Of a DNA stretch of 64,000 bases, positions 9,254 to 20,440 are shown one piece after another. The position numbers were made by a program, and so were the translations under genes. The notes under the pieces were generated by a model that was given only the letters and a program-made list of their open reading frames with translations, ran no database searches and was not told the origin of the DNA. This DNA comes from Desulfovibrio ferrophilus (lineage in GTDB: Bacteria > Desulfobacterota > Desulfovibrionia > Desulfovibrionales > Desulfovibrionaceae), in contig NZ_AP017378.1 in NCBI RefSeq assembly GCF_003966735.1, positions 2,314,905 through 2,378,904 of the forward strand, read 5' to 3'. The first letter of the stretch is position 1. The number at the start of each line of letters is the position of its first letter.

Positions 9254-10171
9254 TTAACCACCACCGATGAGCTGCATTGCCAGTCTGGGCAGGGAGTTGG
9301 CCTGAGCCAACATCGCTGTAGCCGACTGCGTCAGAATCTGGTTGCGGACGAACTCGGTCATTTCCAAGGCCACGTCCACATCGGAGATGCGTGATTCGGC
9401 AGCCTGCAGGTTTTCGGACTGAATCTGCAGGTTGGTGATGGTGTTTTCCAGACGGTTCTGAAGTGCACCAAGGTTCGCACGAATCTTGTCCTTGGAGATG
9501 ATGGCCTGGTCCAGAGCAGCCAGGGCTGCCTGCGCCAGGGACTGGGTGGAGATGGTCTGACCGCCAACAAAGTTGGAAGCTGCACCATCCGAGCCGAGCC
9601 CGAGCCCGAAGTGGGACGCCGTGGCGCCACCAATGGAGATGAAATAGTAGTCTTCGGAAGAGTCATTACCTGTTCCGAAGTGGATCTTCATCGGTCCGGT
9701 CGGCTGCATGCCGCTACCGTCATGGTCTGTGGGAACGACACCAGAAAGGGTACCATCCAACAGGTGGACCTGGTTGAAGTCCGTTGCCAGCGCGATACGG
9801 GTAATTTCCGAGGCCATAGCCTGGTATTCCGAATCGATGATCAGGCGCTGATCCGAGTTGTACGTACCCGTGGCCGCCTGTTCCGCAAGCTCCTTCATGC
9901 GAATGAGCTTTTCGTCGATGACCTGCAACGCGCCATCAGCCGTCTGCACCATGGAAATGGCATCGTTGGCGTTACGTACGCCCTGGTGAAGGGTCTTGAT
10001 ATCGGAGCGCATCAGCTCGCGAATCGCCAATCCGGCGGCGTCATCGGCGGCAGTGCCGACTCGCAGACCGGAAGACAGACGCCTGGTTGACGTCGAAAGC
10101 CTTCCATAGCTCTCGGTCAGGTTCCGGGCGGCATTCATTGCCATCAAGTTGTGGTTAATGACCAAAGACAT
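9254..10171 (-). CDS. fliC: Flagellin
   Basis: The protein is the 305-residue filament subunit. The conserved D0/D1 N-terminus starts MSLVINHNLMAMNAARNL and continues with LSSGLRVGTAADDAAGLAI and MVQTADGALQVIDEKLIRMKE. The C-terminal helices include LGALQNRLENTITNLQIQSENL and end in MTEFVRNQILTQSATAMLAQ. The variable central region is short. AGGAGG sits just ahead of ATG 10171. The gene has its own sigma-54 promoter and is divergent from flaG. Ser/Thr-rich stretches in the central part could carry glycans, but that is inference only. Confidence 0.96.
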   Translation of the reverse strand: MSLVINHNLMAMNAARNLTESYGRLSTSTRRLSSGLRVGTAADDAAGLAIRELMRSDIKTLHQGVRNANDAISMVQTADGALQVIDEKLIRMKELAEQAATGTYNSDQRLIIDSEYQAMASEITRIALATDFNQVHLLDGTLSGVVPTDHDGSGMQPTGPMKIHFGTGNDSSEDYYFISIGGATASHFGLGLGSDGAASNFVGGQTISTQSLAQAALAALDQAIISKDKIRANLGALQNRLENTITNLQIQSENLQAAESRISDVDVALEMTEFVRNQILTQSATAMLAQANSLPRLAMQLIGGG

Positions 10172-10209
10172 ATTTCAAAACCTCCTTGTTTTGACTTGCC
10201 ACTACTCAA

Positions 10210-10224
10210 GCAATCACAGTGCCA
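10210..10224 (-). promoter_or_regulatory. Sigma-54 promoter of flagellin
   Basis: On the minus strand the sequence is TGGCACTGTGATTGC, with GG and GC exactly 10 nt apart. The start of transcription would fall near 10198, giving a leader of roughly 27 nt that contains the AGGAGG site. Confidence 0.88.
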
Positions 10225-10258
10225 AACAAACAAACATCAACAATTCTATACACTTGCA

Positions 10259-10277
10259 TTCTAGAAAATCTCTAGAA
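10259..10277. promoter_or_regulatory. Candidate activator site upstream of the flagellin promoter
   Basis: TTCTAGA-AAATC-TCTAGAA is a perfect 7-bp inverted repeat with a 5-nt spacer. It lies 35-53 bp upstream of the flagellin -24 element in the AT-rich flagellin/flaG intergenic region (10172-10509). Its symmetry suits a dimeric FlrC/FleQ-type regulator; binding is inferred. Confidence 0.4.
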
Positions 10278-10427
10278 ACCACTATAAAATCAATAGGATG
10301 GACATTTTTTCCCTGATCACTAGCCTTACATTCGCTCCCCTTCACAGATAACCACCTGAAACCGCACACCTTCTCCGTTCCCTTTATCCCGCCCCTGCCG
10401 CGTGCCAAAAATCCCAGCCCTTTGCCC

Positions 10428-10454
10428 TAAAGAAAGGACCAAAAGAACCGATAA
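10428..10454 (+). promoter_or_regulatory. Sigma-28 (FliA) promoter of flaG
   Basis: TAAAGAAA, an 11-nt spacer and ACCGATAA match the FliA consensus (TAAAGTTT-N11-GCCGATAA), with seven of eight bases in the -10 element. It lies about 55 nt upstream of the flaG ATG. Confidence 0.78.
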
Positions 10455-10509
10455 CTAGATTGAGAGTACCTAAATCAGGCTCTTAGGCTCAGCATCAGGG
10501 AGAGGAACA

Positions 10510-10914
10510 ATGGATTACACAAGCATCCAACTCACGGCCTCCGACGGCTATGGAAAAAATTTCCGCATCCAGAAGGACACCACGGCGCAGTCAGCAGTCA
10601 GGGTGAACGACAGGACTGACCCGCACGGGGTTGAGGACAATACCGCCGCCACCAAGACTCAGGATCAAGCGGATAAGCCCAGTCCGGCAGAGCGGCTACT
10701 GAAAATGACCGAACCCGTGGAGAAGTTCATGCAATCCGCTGGGGTCAGCATCACGTTCCATATTCATGAGGAGACCGATCAGATCCAGGCCGAGGTCAAA
10801 AGCGCGGACGGCGAAAAGGTCATTCGCAAAATTCCCGCCGATGACATCCTGAAGCTTGTCGCATCCATCAAGGAAATGAGCGACTCCGAGCACATGGTCG
10901 ACACGGCCTTCTAG
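10510..10914 (+). CDS. flaG: FlaG family flagellar protein
   Basis: This is a 134-residue protein with a polar, low-complexity N-terminal half. The conserved FlaG domain lies at about 75-130: SITFHIHEETDQIQAEV, VIRKIPADDILKLVASIKEM. FlaG proteins in polar flagellates influence filament length or stability; the exact mechanism is not settled. A GGGAGAGGA site precedes ATG 10510. The gene is divergent from flagellin, carries a sigma-28-type promoter, and ends at a terminator shared with the convergent hook operon. Confidence 0.88.
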   Translation: MDYTSIQLTASDGYGKNFRIQKDTTAQSAVRVNDRTDPHGVEDNTAATKTQDQADKPSPAERLLKMTEPVEKFMQSAGVSITFHIHEETDQIQAEVKSADGEKVIRKIPADDILKLVASIKEMSDSEHMVDTAF

Positions 10915-10944
10915 CTGCCCCCATCTCCCTCTTTGCAAAAAACA

Positions 10945-10977
10945 AAAACGCCCCCGGCATCCTGCTGAGGGCGTTTT
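10945..10977. terminator. Terminator shared by flaG and the fliK-flgD-flgE operon
   Basis: AAAACGCCC (10945-10953) pairs with GGGCGTTTT (10969-10977). A and T runs on both sides allow termination in either direction between the convergent units. Confidence 0.8.
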
Positions 10978-11054
10978 GTTGTCGCGGAGCCCGGCCGCTC
11001 GGGCCAGGCTCCGGTTATGGTGAAGGAGATCGGTTGTGTGCTTATTTAGCGGGT

Positions 11055-12671
11055 CTAGCGCTTCATCATAATAACCTGTTGCAGCATGTTATCCGTAGTC
11101 GTGATCACCTTGGAGTTGGCCTGGAAGCCTCGCTCCGTGGTAATCATCTTCACAAACTCGGTCGCAATATCCACATTGGACTGCTCCAGGGAGTTGGAAG
11201 CAATGCTGCCCAGACCGTTGGCGTTTGCAGGGCCAGGCGTAGCCTCGCCGGACTCCCTGGTCTGGGAGAAGAGGTTCGAGCCCTCCCGGCGCATGCCCCA
11301 CTTGTTGACGAAGTCGTAAAGCGTGATCTGGTAGAGTTCGATGACCACACCGTTGGAGTAACGGCCTGTGAGAATGCCATCGCGGTCCACCGAGACGTTC
11401 TGCAGGAAACCGAACGTGTACCCGTCTTGCGACTGGAACTGGGTGGAACTGGACCCCGAGAAGCTCGTGGTTGCGTTGGCGTTGACCTGAAGGTCCGCGA
11501 ACTCAGGCAGATTGGCGATGTTCGTGCCAATCAGCGAGGCGTTGGCCACGGAGCCTGCTGCCCAACCGGCATTGGGAGAGGGGTTGGTCAATCCGAAGTT
11601 GATGCCAATATTGCGGGCATTGGATTCCTCGGTGGCACTGGCACCGGCCTGACCGGTAAAGTTCGCCGTAAAGACCGGTTGTCCTTCCACATTGAACTGC
11701 GCCTGGGTCCACTGGTCCAGATTACCCAGGTCGCCTGAAGCTCCAGAACTCAGGGTAAATGCACTTTGACTGCGAATTTGTCCTGCGGAGTCGAAGGTCA
11801 GGGTCCCGATCATCATCACGCCAGCGACACCGGAGTTGGCAAGAGTCTGACCATCAATGATACGCCCATCCTCGGCAGGATCAACGGTAACCATGTATTC
11901 CCAGTAGGTCAGGCCACCAGAGTTGGACACATGGTCATAGTAGGTGGTCACGTTGTGCGAAGAACCACCTTCATCATAGACCTTGATGGTGCTCTGATAA
12001 GCGTACTGACTCTCACCAATGGGGGTGTCGCTCTGACCATTCCAATTCTCGAACATGGCGAAGAACGGATTGGTCGCGCTGGTGGTGTTGTCGTTGCCGT
12101 CACGGGCATCCAGGTTGGTGATCATGGTCACGTTGGTGGTCGCTTTCGGCTGGGCCGTAAAGCCTTCCAACTGAATGTCGGTAGGCAGGCCAGATCCCTT
12201 GATGGCCGAAGCCACACTGGAGCTGGACGACCCCGAGCCGCTGGCAACAGCCGTTGACGTCGAGTTGTCGATGGCCCAGCCCTGAAGCACATAGCCATGC
12301 GGATCAACCAGATAGCCATCCTTGTCGAACCGGAAATTACCGGCGCGAGTGTAGTAGGCCTGTTCCTCACCCAAAGGCGAGACCTTGAAGAACCCCCGGC
12401 CACCAATGGCAAGGTCAGTCGGTTCGTTGGTGGTCTCAAACGCGCCCTGACTGAAGTCGGCATAGACTGCACCGATGCCAACTCCGCGTCCAATCTGCGC
12501 GGTTCCGGCTGCGGTGTTGATGTCCTGGCTGATGAAATCCTCAAAATACATGCGGGCGCCCTTGAACCCCACGGTGTTCACATTGGCGATGTTGTTGCCG
12601 ATGACACTCATCTTCTCGCCATGTGCGCCCAGACCGGAAACGCCGGTCCACATCGATGCTGAAAGACCCAT
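11055..12671 (-). CDS. flgE: Flagellar hook protein FlgE (copy 2)
   Basis: The 538-residue hook subunit has the N-terminal rod/hook motif (VIGNNIANVNTVGFKGARMY), the core segment YYTRAGNFRFDKDGYLVDPHG, and the C-terminal LEQSNVDIATEFVKMITTER/NSKVIT helix. AAGGAGG lies ahead of ATG 12671. It is the last gene of fliK-flgD-flgE, the usual hook-assembly order, so this copy is probably the principal hook protein. It differs from copy 1 (3496-5022) mainly in the central D2-like region, which here includes a Ser-rich stretch near residues 142-152. Confidence 0.94.
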   Translation of the reverse strand: MGLSASMWTGVSGLGAHGEKMSVIGNNIANVNTVGFKGARMYFEDFISQDINTAAGTAQIGRGVGIGAVYADFSQGAFETTNEPTDLAIGGRGFFKVSPLGEEQAYYTRAGNFRFDKDGYLVDPHGYVLQGWAIDNSTSTAVASGSGSSSSSVASAIKGSGLPTDIQLEGFTAQPKATTNVTMITNLDARDGNDNTTSATNPFFAMFENWNGQSDTPIGESQYAYQSTIKVYDEGGSSHNVTTYYDHVSNSGGLTYWEYMVTVDPAEDGRIIDGQTLANSGVAGVMMIGTLTFDSAGQIRSQSAFTLSSGASGDLGNLDQWTQAQFNVEGQPVFTANFTGQAGASATEESNARNIGINFGLTNPSPNAGWAAGSVANASLIGTNIANLPEFADLQVNANATTSFSGSSSTQFQSQDGYTFGFLQNVSVDRDGILTGRYSNGVVIELYQITLYDFVNKWGMRREGSNLFSQTRESGEATPGPANANGLGSIASNSLEQSNVDIATEFVKMITTERGFQANSKVITTTDNMLQQVIMMKR

Positions 12672-12766
12672 TACCGAACCTCCTTATTCCTCATATTCCT
12701 CTGCCGCGGAGGACCCTGTCAGACCCGTCCTCTTCCTGAGCCGCGGTATTGGAGACGAAATTCCAA

Positions 12767-13507
12767 TTATTCTGTGGTGGATTCTTCCTCTCCGGAGGAA
12801 GAGTCACCCTCTTCACTGGTTGTACCGTTGGAAGCGACAACTTCCTTGACGTAGTTGAAAGCGACCACTCGTCCATCTTCCAGGCGGAGATAATGCACAC
12901 CGCCGTCGTACATGACACCTTCAACCCTGCCGCTGACTTCGGTCTGCGTGAGGATTGGTGAACCTTCCTGGTCCTCTGCAGCCAGAGCCACATAGTAGGT
13001 ACCTTCGGACAACTTATCGCCCTTCCAGTCCTTGCCGTCCCATTCGTACTCGTGTTCACCGGTGGCCTGGGCCCCCATCTCGACGGTACGGACGATGTTG
13101 CCGTTGGAATCAAAAATATTTGCGAAGACGTTGGAAGCATTGTCCGCCAGGAGATAGTAGAGACTGCTCACCGAGCCATCATCGTGGATACTCAGGCTGT
13201 CACCCACCGCACGGACATCCTTACCGATGTAGGACGCGGCGTTGACCATCTGCTGTTGAGCTGTGGTCTGTGACAATCCACCAATCCCCTCATTGATCTG
13301 GGTCAGCTGCTCAAGCTGCGAGAACTGCGCAAGCTCGGCGGTAAACTGCTGATCATCCATGGGGCTCATGGGATCCTGATGCTGAAGCTGAGCAACGAGA
13401 AGAGTCAGGAAGTCGGCCTTGTCCAATTCGGACTTGCCCGTATACGTTTCCATCTGAAACTCTTTCTCGGCCTTGCCGGTGATATGGCTGGAATCATAAA
13501 CCTGCAT
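12767..13507 (-). CDS. flgD: Flagellar hook assembly/capping protein FlgD
   Basis: FlgD caps the growing hook and inserts FlgE subunits. The 246-residue protein has the conserved N-terminal motif DFLTLLVAQLQHQDPMSPMDDQQF, followed by FlgD-type Ig and tudor-like domains (about 90-225, EYEWDGKDWKGDKLSEGTYY). The C-terminus is Ser/Glu-rich. It lies 19 bp after fliK and 95 bp before flgE on the same strand. ATG 13507 has an AGGATTGAGGTG site; a second in-frame ATG at residue 19 is possible. Confidence 0.94.
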   Translation of the reverse strand: MQVYDSSHITGKAEKEFQMETYTGKSELDKADFLTLLVAQLQHQDPMSPMDDQQFTAELAQFSQLEQLTQINEGIGGLSQTTAQQQMVNAASYIGKDVRAVGDSLSIHDDGSVSSLYYLLADNASNVFANIFDSNGNIVRTVEMGAQATGEHEYEWDGKDWKGDKLSEGTYYVALAAEDQEGSPILTQTEVSGRVEGVMYDGGVHYLRLEDGRVVAFNYVKEVVASNGTTSEEGDSSSGEEESTTE

Positions 13508-13526
13508 GGTTCACCTCAATCCTGTC

Positions 13527-15503
13527 TTAGGCGACAACGTAGAGCCCATCTTGGGCAATTCTTGCCGTTTCAGGATCATTGAGCAATTCCTGGGCCACGC
13601 CTATGCCATCCTGTCGCAGCATTCTCAAAATGCCACGCTTCTCAATAAAATTCTTCTGTGCTTGCGTCATGTTATGTTGATCGGCGCCTTGCCAGCCCTG
13701 ACCAAGATCCTGGTCCTGAAGCTGAGTCTGGACCTCCATCTTGCCGACCTTGATACCCTGATTTTCCAGATGCACCTTCAACTGGGAAAGTTGTTCCGAA
13801 AGGATACGTCCGGTGTCTTGATGTTCGGCCCGGAACATGACGCTAACTTCGCCATCCTTGGCTTGAAGAATGACACTCAACTTGCCCAGATCGCCAGGGT
13901 TGAGCTCCAGGGTCAGCTGCTTGCGCCCTTCACCCATATTCTTGAGCAGCCCGGATTCCACCTGCTGCATCATACGGCCGGAGGTACTCTGACCCCACTT
14001 CTGAACCAGAGCATCGGCCCTGGCGGCGGACTCGGTGCGAGAGACAGCTTCGGGCATCTGGACAGCTGCCGCCTGGGCATGCGTCCCTTCCACCTTGACC
14101 TTACCCCACAGTTCACCCCAAGCCTTCTTGTGGGAGTCGCTGTCCTTGGTGGCACCGCCATCCCCAGTAGAGTCCTTGGCCCCGGATTCGGCATTGTCGC
14201 CAGTGACTTGACCATTTCTGGCGGCCAAACCGTCGCGAACACCCTTGGCTTCGGCCTTGCCGTCACCTTTGGCGTCCTTGCCGGAATCACCCTTGGAGTC
14301 AGCCTGAGCATCACCCTTACCAGCGGCAACGACAGTGGCAGCCCGACTGGCAGAGGCATTGGGATCGGCCTTGAGCACGCGCTCGGCATGGCCCTCTGAA
14401 CCTTGATCTGAAGACCTGTCGGCTTGGGCCCCGTCGGTGCGCTGCTGGGCACGTTCACGACGGCTTTCCTCACCAAGAATTTTCTTGTTCCGCACGCTGT
14501 TATCCGAGCGATCGCTGGCGAGTTGCTCATTGCTCGCCTTCTCACCGGCCTCGGCCAGCACGTCATTGACCAGAGTCATCAACTGCTTGCCCGAGCCCTT
14601 GGCATGCTCCAGATCTGCGGCAACCTCTGACTTGAGCGTACCCATCACAGTCTTCAACTGCACTGCGGAAAGCGTTGCTGACTGCGCATCGCCAAGCAAA
14701 GACAGCAGATGGACAGCCCCGGTCCCGGACAAACCGGAAACCTTGGCCAAAGCACCCAATTCGGATCGACTCAGATCAATGGTTGCATCGGCAGGGAGAG
14801 AGGCCAACTTGTCACTGACGGTTTTCCAGACGCTGGTGGTCTTGCCGCTGCGCAAATCGGACAACAACGACTCCGCCTGCTCTGTAGTAAACCCGATCTT
14901 CTGGAACAGGGTCTGCAGCTCTCTGGATTCCAGATCACCAATGGCAATCAGATTCTGATTCTTGCCCAAGGTTGCGAGCTTGTCCGACAACGAGGTCACA
15001 AACGTGCCCCAGGTCAACCCTTCCGCACTGGAAATCTTTTCCGCCAGAGCCTCGATATCGGCCTCGGACAATCCAGCCTCTTTCAGGCCATCCTTCAGGG
15101 CTGCAAAGTCCTCGCGGGTCATCTTGAGCGAACTCGTTTCCTTCAGGCTCTTGGACTTGGCACCCTTGCCCGAAAGAATCGAACGCAAATCAGCGATGGC
15201 CTCGCTATTGGCATCCTCTGCCCCTGTGGCCTTGCCCAAAACACTGGAGAAACGGCGGCCGCTGGAGTCGGCAACCAAGCCCTTGAGCCCGGATCGGGAC
15301 TTGTCCCAAATAGTGGGCACATCACTCTTGCCTGTCTTTTCCTGGAAGAATTCAGGGCGGAGCGCCTCTTTCTGACCTTCGAACAACGCAGCAAACGATC
15401 CGCCAGCCTGCTTGCCGGTGGATTTGATCGTTTGTGTCGCTGTCCTTCCAACCTGAGTTGCACTCAGCCCGCTGGAATCAGCCATAAAGGGAAAAAACTG
15501 CAT
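13527..15503 (-). CDS. fliK: Flagellar hook-length control protein FliK
   Basis: This 658-residue secreted molecular ruler sets hook length and switches export specificity. The long N-terminal and middle region is Lys/Asp/Ser/Gly-rich with little predicted fold. The C-terminal Flg_hook domain (about 545-630) has the typical LTLELNPGDLGKLSVIL and LKVHLENQGIKVGKMEVQT. FliK length and disorder vary widely in the family, so this size is not unusual. GAGGAG lies ahead of ATG 15503; ATG 15485 (MADSSGL) is an alternative. It heads the hook operon, with a near-consensus sigma-54 promoter upstream. Confidence 0.9.
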   Translation of the reverse strand: MQFFPFMADSSGLSATQVGRTATQTIKSTGKQAGGSFAALFEGQKEALRPEFFQEKTGKSDVPTIWDKSRSGLKGLVADSSGRRFSSVLGKATGAEDANSEAIADLRSILSGKGAKSKSLKETSSLKMTREDFAALKDGLKEAGLSEADIEALAEKISSAEGLTWGTFVTSLSDKLATLGKNQNLIAIGDLESRELQTLFQKIGFTTEQAESLLSDLRSGKTTSVWKTVSDKLASLPADATIDLSRSELGALAKVSGLSGTGAVHLLSLLGDAQSATLSAVQLKTVMGTLKSEVAADLEHAKGSGKQLMTLVNDVLAEAGEKASNEQLASDRSDNSVRNKKILGEESRRERAQQRTDGAQADRSSDQGSEGHAERVLKADPNASASRAATVVAAGKGDAQADSKGDSGKDAKGDGKAEAKGVRDGLAARNGQVTGDNAESGAKDSTGDGGATKDSDSHKKAWGELWGKVKVEGTHAQAAAVQMPEAVSRTESAARADALVQKWGQSTSGRMMQQVESGLLKNMGEGRKQLTLELNPGDLGKLSVILQAKDGEVSVMFRAEHQDTGRILSEQLSQLKVHLENQGIKVGKMEVQTQLQDQDLGQGWQGADQHNMTQAQKNFIEKRGILRMLRQDGIGVAQELLNDPETARIAQDGLYVVA

Positions 15504-15529
15504 TCTTTGGCTCCTCGGACCTCAATAGT

Positions 15530-15544
15530 TCAAGGGGCGTGCCA
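15530..15544 (-). promoter_or_regulatory. Probable sigma-54 promoter of fliK-flgD-flgE
   Basis: The minus-strand sequence TGGCACGCCCCTTGA is perfect in the -24 half and has TTGA in place of TTGC at -12. Its distance to the fliK start is nearly the same as that of the flagellin promoter to its gene, which supports the call despite the mismatch. Confidence 0.5.
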
Positions 15545-15644
15545 AAAAACACAGTCTTTAATTTCAATAAGTTATATTAAGGAGGCAGGGGCAGGGCAGG
15601 ACATTTCTTGCCGCTCAGGAAAAATCAGCCGGGCAACGCAGAGA

Positions 15645-17069
15645 CTACATCAGGTCCAGGAGTTCCTCCACCAGCCCCAGACATCCTGCCCAGGCGGAAG
15701 GGGCCATATCCCCGTTTTCCAGGTAGAGTTGGCAGTAGCTGCGCGCTGGTTGCAAGGCTGGCGAAGAGGCATGCCAGAAGTCATCGGAAATTGTCCGCCC
15801 CCCGCCGGGGGTCAGACCTCGACGCAAATCCCTTGAGAGGCGAACAAGTCCCCCTCGCATGGCATCGCGCATTCGAGGATACTGCTGGTATATATCCGAA
15901 AAGGCAGAGGAAGCCTCGTCCATGGGCCACAGGCCAAAACGTGCGCCCCAGTACTGCTGCCAAAAAAGCCCCAACAATTCACGGGCCGAAGGATCTGCTG
16001 CCGGAGCAATGGATTTGAGGGAATACAGCCCCTGCCGGGATTGGCCCGTCTCCATCAATTCCAGGTCCGGAAGCCTGCGCTTGGCAAAACATTCCTGCTC
16101 TTTCTGATTGATGCGGTCGATGATGAAGGCCACCTGTCGGGGCAGAAAATGATCATGGCAATAAGTTCTTGCCCGGTGGCAATGCCAACAGCCGCTACAG
16201 CTCATGCGAGCCCTGAGCACAAAATGCCCAGCCTGGTATGGTCCTGTTTCCCAGCAGTTGACGTTACCCATGGACAGGTTGAGGGTCCGAAGTCCGGTCC
16301 AGGCCGCCAAATGCATGGGCCCGGTGTCCGGAGTGACCATCATGCCCAGAGTCTGGCCGATATAGGCCAACTCCGCCAAGGTCTGCTGCCCGGCAAAATT
16401 GATCACCCTGGCTGGAATCCCTCGGGCAACTTGCTGAGCCAATTCAACTTCTGCTGGCCCACCGAGTAACACTGGCCGAAGATCGCGTTTCAACAGCTCA
16501 CTGCCCAGTTTTTGCCAAAAGCCCACAGAGGGTCGCTTGGCCTCCTGGCTTGCACCAAGAAAAAGTCCGACCTTACGGCTGGCCACTTTGGTGATGGTGC
16601 GGGGCACACTCCAATTCGTGGTGGCGATATCATCCAGGGAGACGACATCCAGTGCGTTCAGATCCGCCCAGTGGAAACGGTTATGGCGATTACTTCTGAC
16701 CAGTGAGGCCCGGTACAATGCCCAATCGCCACGGATATAGCGCAGCCCATCCTCACCGCTCACAGGCCCGAAGACCTCTTCGGACTCCACCTGCCCGGCC
16801 AACGCAGCCGCCCGCGGATCATGGGAGAGGTTGATCACCAATTCATACTTATGGGAACGCAGATGGGCGAGGCTTCTCTCCGCCCAGGGGAAGAAAGTCA
16901 CTCCTCCGGGATTGACCTGCATCAACTGCTTGTAGAAAAGCTCTTCGGCCATCATCCAGATGGGACGGCCCGGATAGCGGCGAGACAGCCACAGCACCAG
17001 AGGATAGGACAGAATCAAATCCCCCATGCGCTGCATCTGCAGAATCAGGATGGGGCGTTGTGAACTCAA
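15645..17069 (-). CDS. Glycosyltransferase family 9 (heptosyltransferase-like)
   Basis: The 474-residue protein starts with the GT9 pattern (ILILQMQRMGDLILSYPLV). The C-terminal nucleotide-sugar half contains VGLFLGASQEAKRPSVGFW, PVLLGGPAEVELA and VTPDTGPMHLAAWTG. A Cys/His-rich stretch (CSGCWHCHRARTYCHDHF, about 290-310) is of a kind seen in LPS heptosyltransferase relatives. About 120 residues follow the catalytic fold and have no recognised domain. TTG is used as start, six bases after AAGGAG. It lies at the end of the stator operon, so its acceptor may be LPS or a flagellar protein; this is inference. Confidence 0.8.
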   Translation of the reverse strand: MSSQRPILILQMQRMGDLILSYPLVLWLSRRYPGRPIWMMAEELFYKQLMQVNPGGVTFFPWAERSLAHLRSHKYELVINLSHDPRAAALAGQVESEEVFGPVSGEDGLRYIRGDWALYRASLVRSNRHNRFHWADLNALDVVSLDDIATTNWSVPRTITKVASRKVGLFLGASQEAKRPSVGFWQKLGSELLKRDLRPVLLGGPAEVELAQQVARGIPARVINFAGQQTLAELAYIGQTLGMMVTPDTGPMHLAAWTGLRTLNLSMGNVNCWETGPYQAGHFVLRARMSCSGCWHCHRARTYCHDHFLPRQVAFIIDRINQKEQECFAKRRLPDLELMETGQSRQGLYSLKSIAPAADPSARELLGLFWQQYWGARFGLWPMDEASSAFSDIYQQYPRMRDAMRGGLVRLSRDLRRGLTPGGGRTISDDFWHASSPALQPARSYCQLYLENGDMAPSAWAGCLGLVEELLDLM

Positions 17070-17215
17070 ATGCTGCTCCTTGGCTCTCTGGAAAAAAAAT
17101 CGTTCTCAGGCCACTTAAAAACCAGACACATCCTCCAGCCCTTGGCGAATCATTCCCCTCGCAGGGAGGGAAATTCTCCAACGCAACCAGTCAGATGACA
17201 TTGCCCCGTGCCCAG

Positions 17216-19674
<2,459 letters not shown>

Positions 19675-19677
19675 GGG

Positions 19678-20433
19678 CTATTCCCCTCCCCGCAAGGCCG
19701 GAGACAGGAAGGCATACAGCTTTTCCTTGACGATGGAAGGATGTTCACCGTGCAGGATGCCAATGATGCCTTCGGTGGCGATTTCCATGTACAGAGACTC
19801 CTCGGCGCTGCGTTCCTCCAGCTTCTTGGCCATGGGCAAAAACAGGATGTTCGCCAAAACAGCACCGTAAAATGTCGTCAACAAGGCAACAGCCATGGAC
19901 GGACCAATGGAACCGGGGTCCGACAGGTTCTGGAGCATCTTGACCAGACCGATCAGCGTTCCGATCATGCCCATGGCCGGAGCCATGGTGCCCATGCCCT
20001 TGAATACGCCCTGCCCCTGAGCATGGCGACGCTGCATGAAGGAGACCTCTGTCTCCAACACGGCGCGCACCAGATCTTCCTCAGTCCCGTCAGCGACCAA
20101 TTGCACCCCTTTCTTGATAAAAGGGTCATCAACGGGGACTTTTTCCAGAGCCACAAGAGATTCCTTGCGGGCCTTCTCGGCCATCATCACGATCTGATCG
20201 ATAAGGGCGGGGTAATCACTAGGCTTGGCAAAAAAAGTCTTCATGCCCACTTTGATGGAACCGATGACAACGCCCATGGGAAACATGATGAATGTCACCG
20301 CTCCGGTGCCACCGACAACAACCAAGACGGAAGGAACATCAATAAATCCACCGATAGCTCCACCACCAAACATGATGGAGCCAACGATCAGTCCCAACCC
20401 GGCCAATATACCTATAAGAGTCCCGATATCCAT
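19678..20433 (-). CDS. motA: Flagellar motor stator protein MotA/PomA
   Basis: The 251-residue A subunit has four membrane segments: about 1-20, 30-50, 148-168 and 180-200. The pore segment is MGTMAPAMGMIGTLIGLVKML and the last helix region is PSMAVALLTTFYGAVLANILF. The cytoplasmic loop between helices 2 and 3 contacts FliG. The length and the sequence near GGTGAVTFIMFP are PomA-like. The pair MotA-MotB sits downstream of FapA, STAS and a PP2C regulator with gaps of 15 bp or less, so one transcript is likely. Confidence 0.93.
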   Translation of the reverse strand: MDIGTLIGILAGLGLIVGSIMFGGGAIGGFIDVPSVLVVVGGTGAVTFIMFPMGVVIGSIKVGMKTFFAKPSDYPALIDQIVMMAEKARKESLVALEKVPVDDPFIKKGVQLVADGTEEDLVRAVLETEVSFMQRRHAQGQGVFKGMGTMAPAMGMIGTLIGLVKMLQNLSDPGSIGPSMAVALLTTFYGAVLANILFLPMAKKLEERSAEESLYMEIATEGIIGILHGEHPSIVKEKLYAFLSPALRGGE

Positions 20434-20440
20434 GTGTGCG

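Noticed and set aside
13506-14399. 297-residue plus-strand ORF opposite fliK
   Set aside because: It is antisense to the FliK C-terminal domain and middle region and has no family signal.
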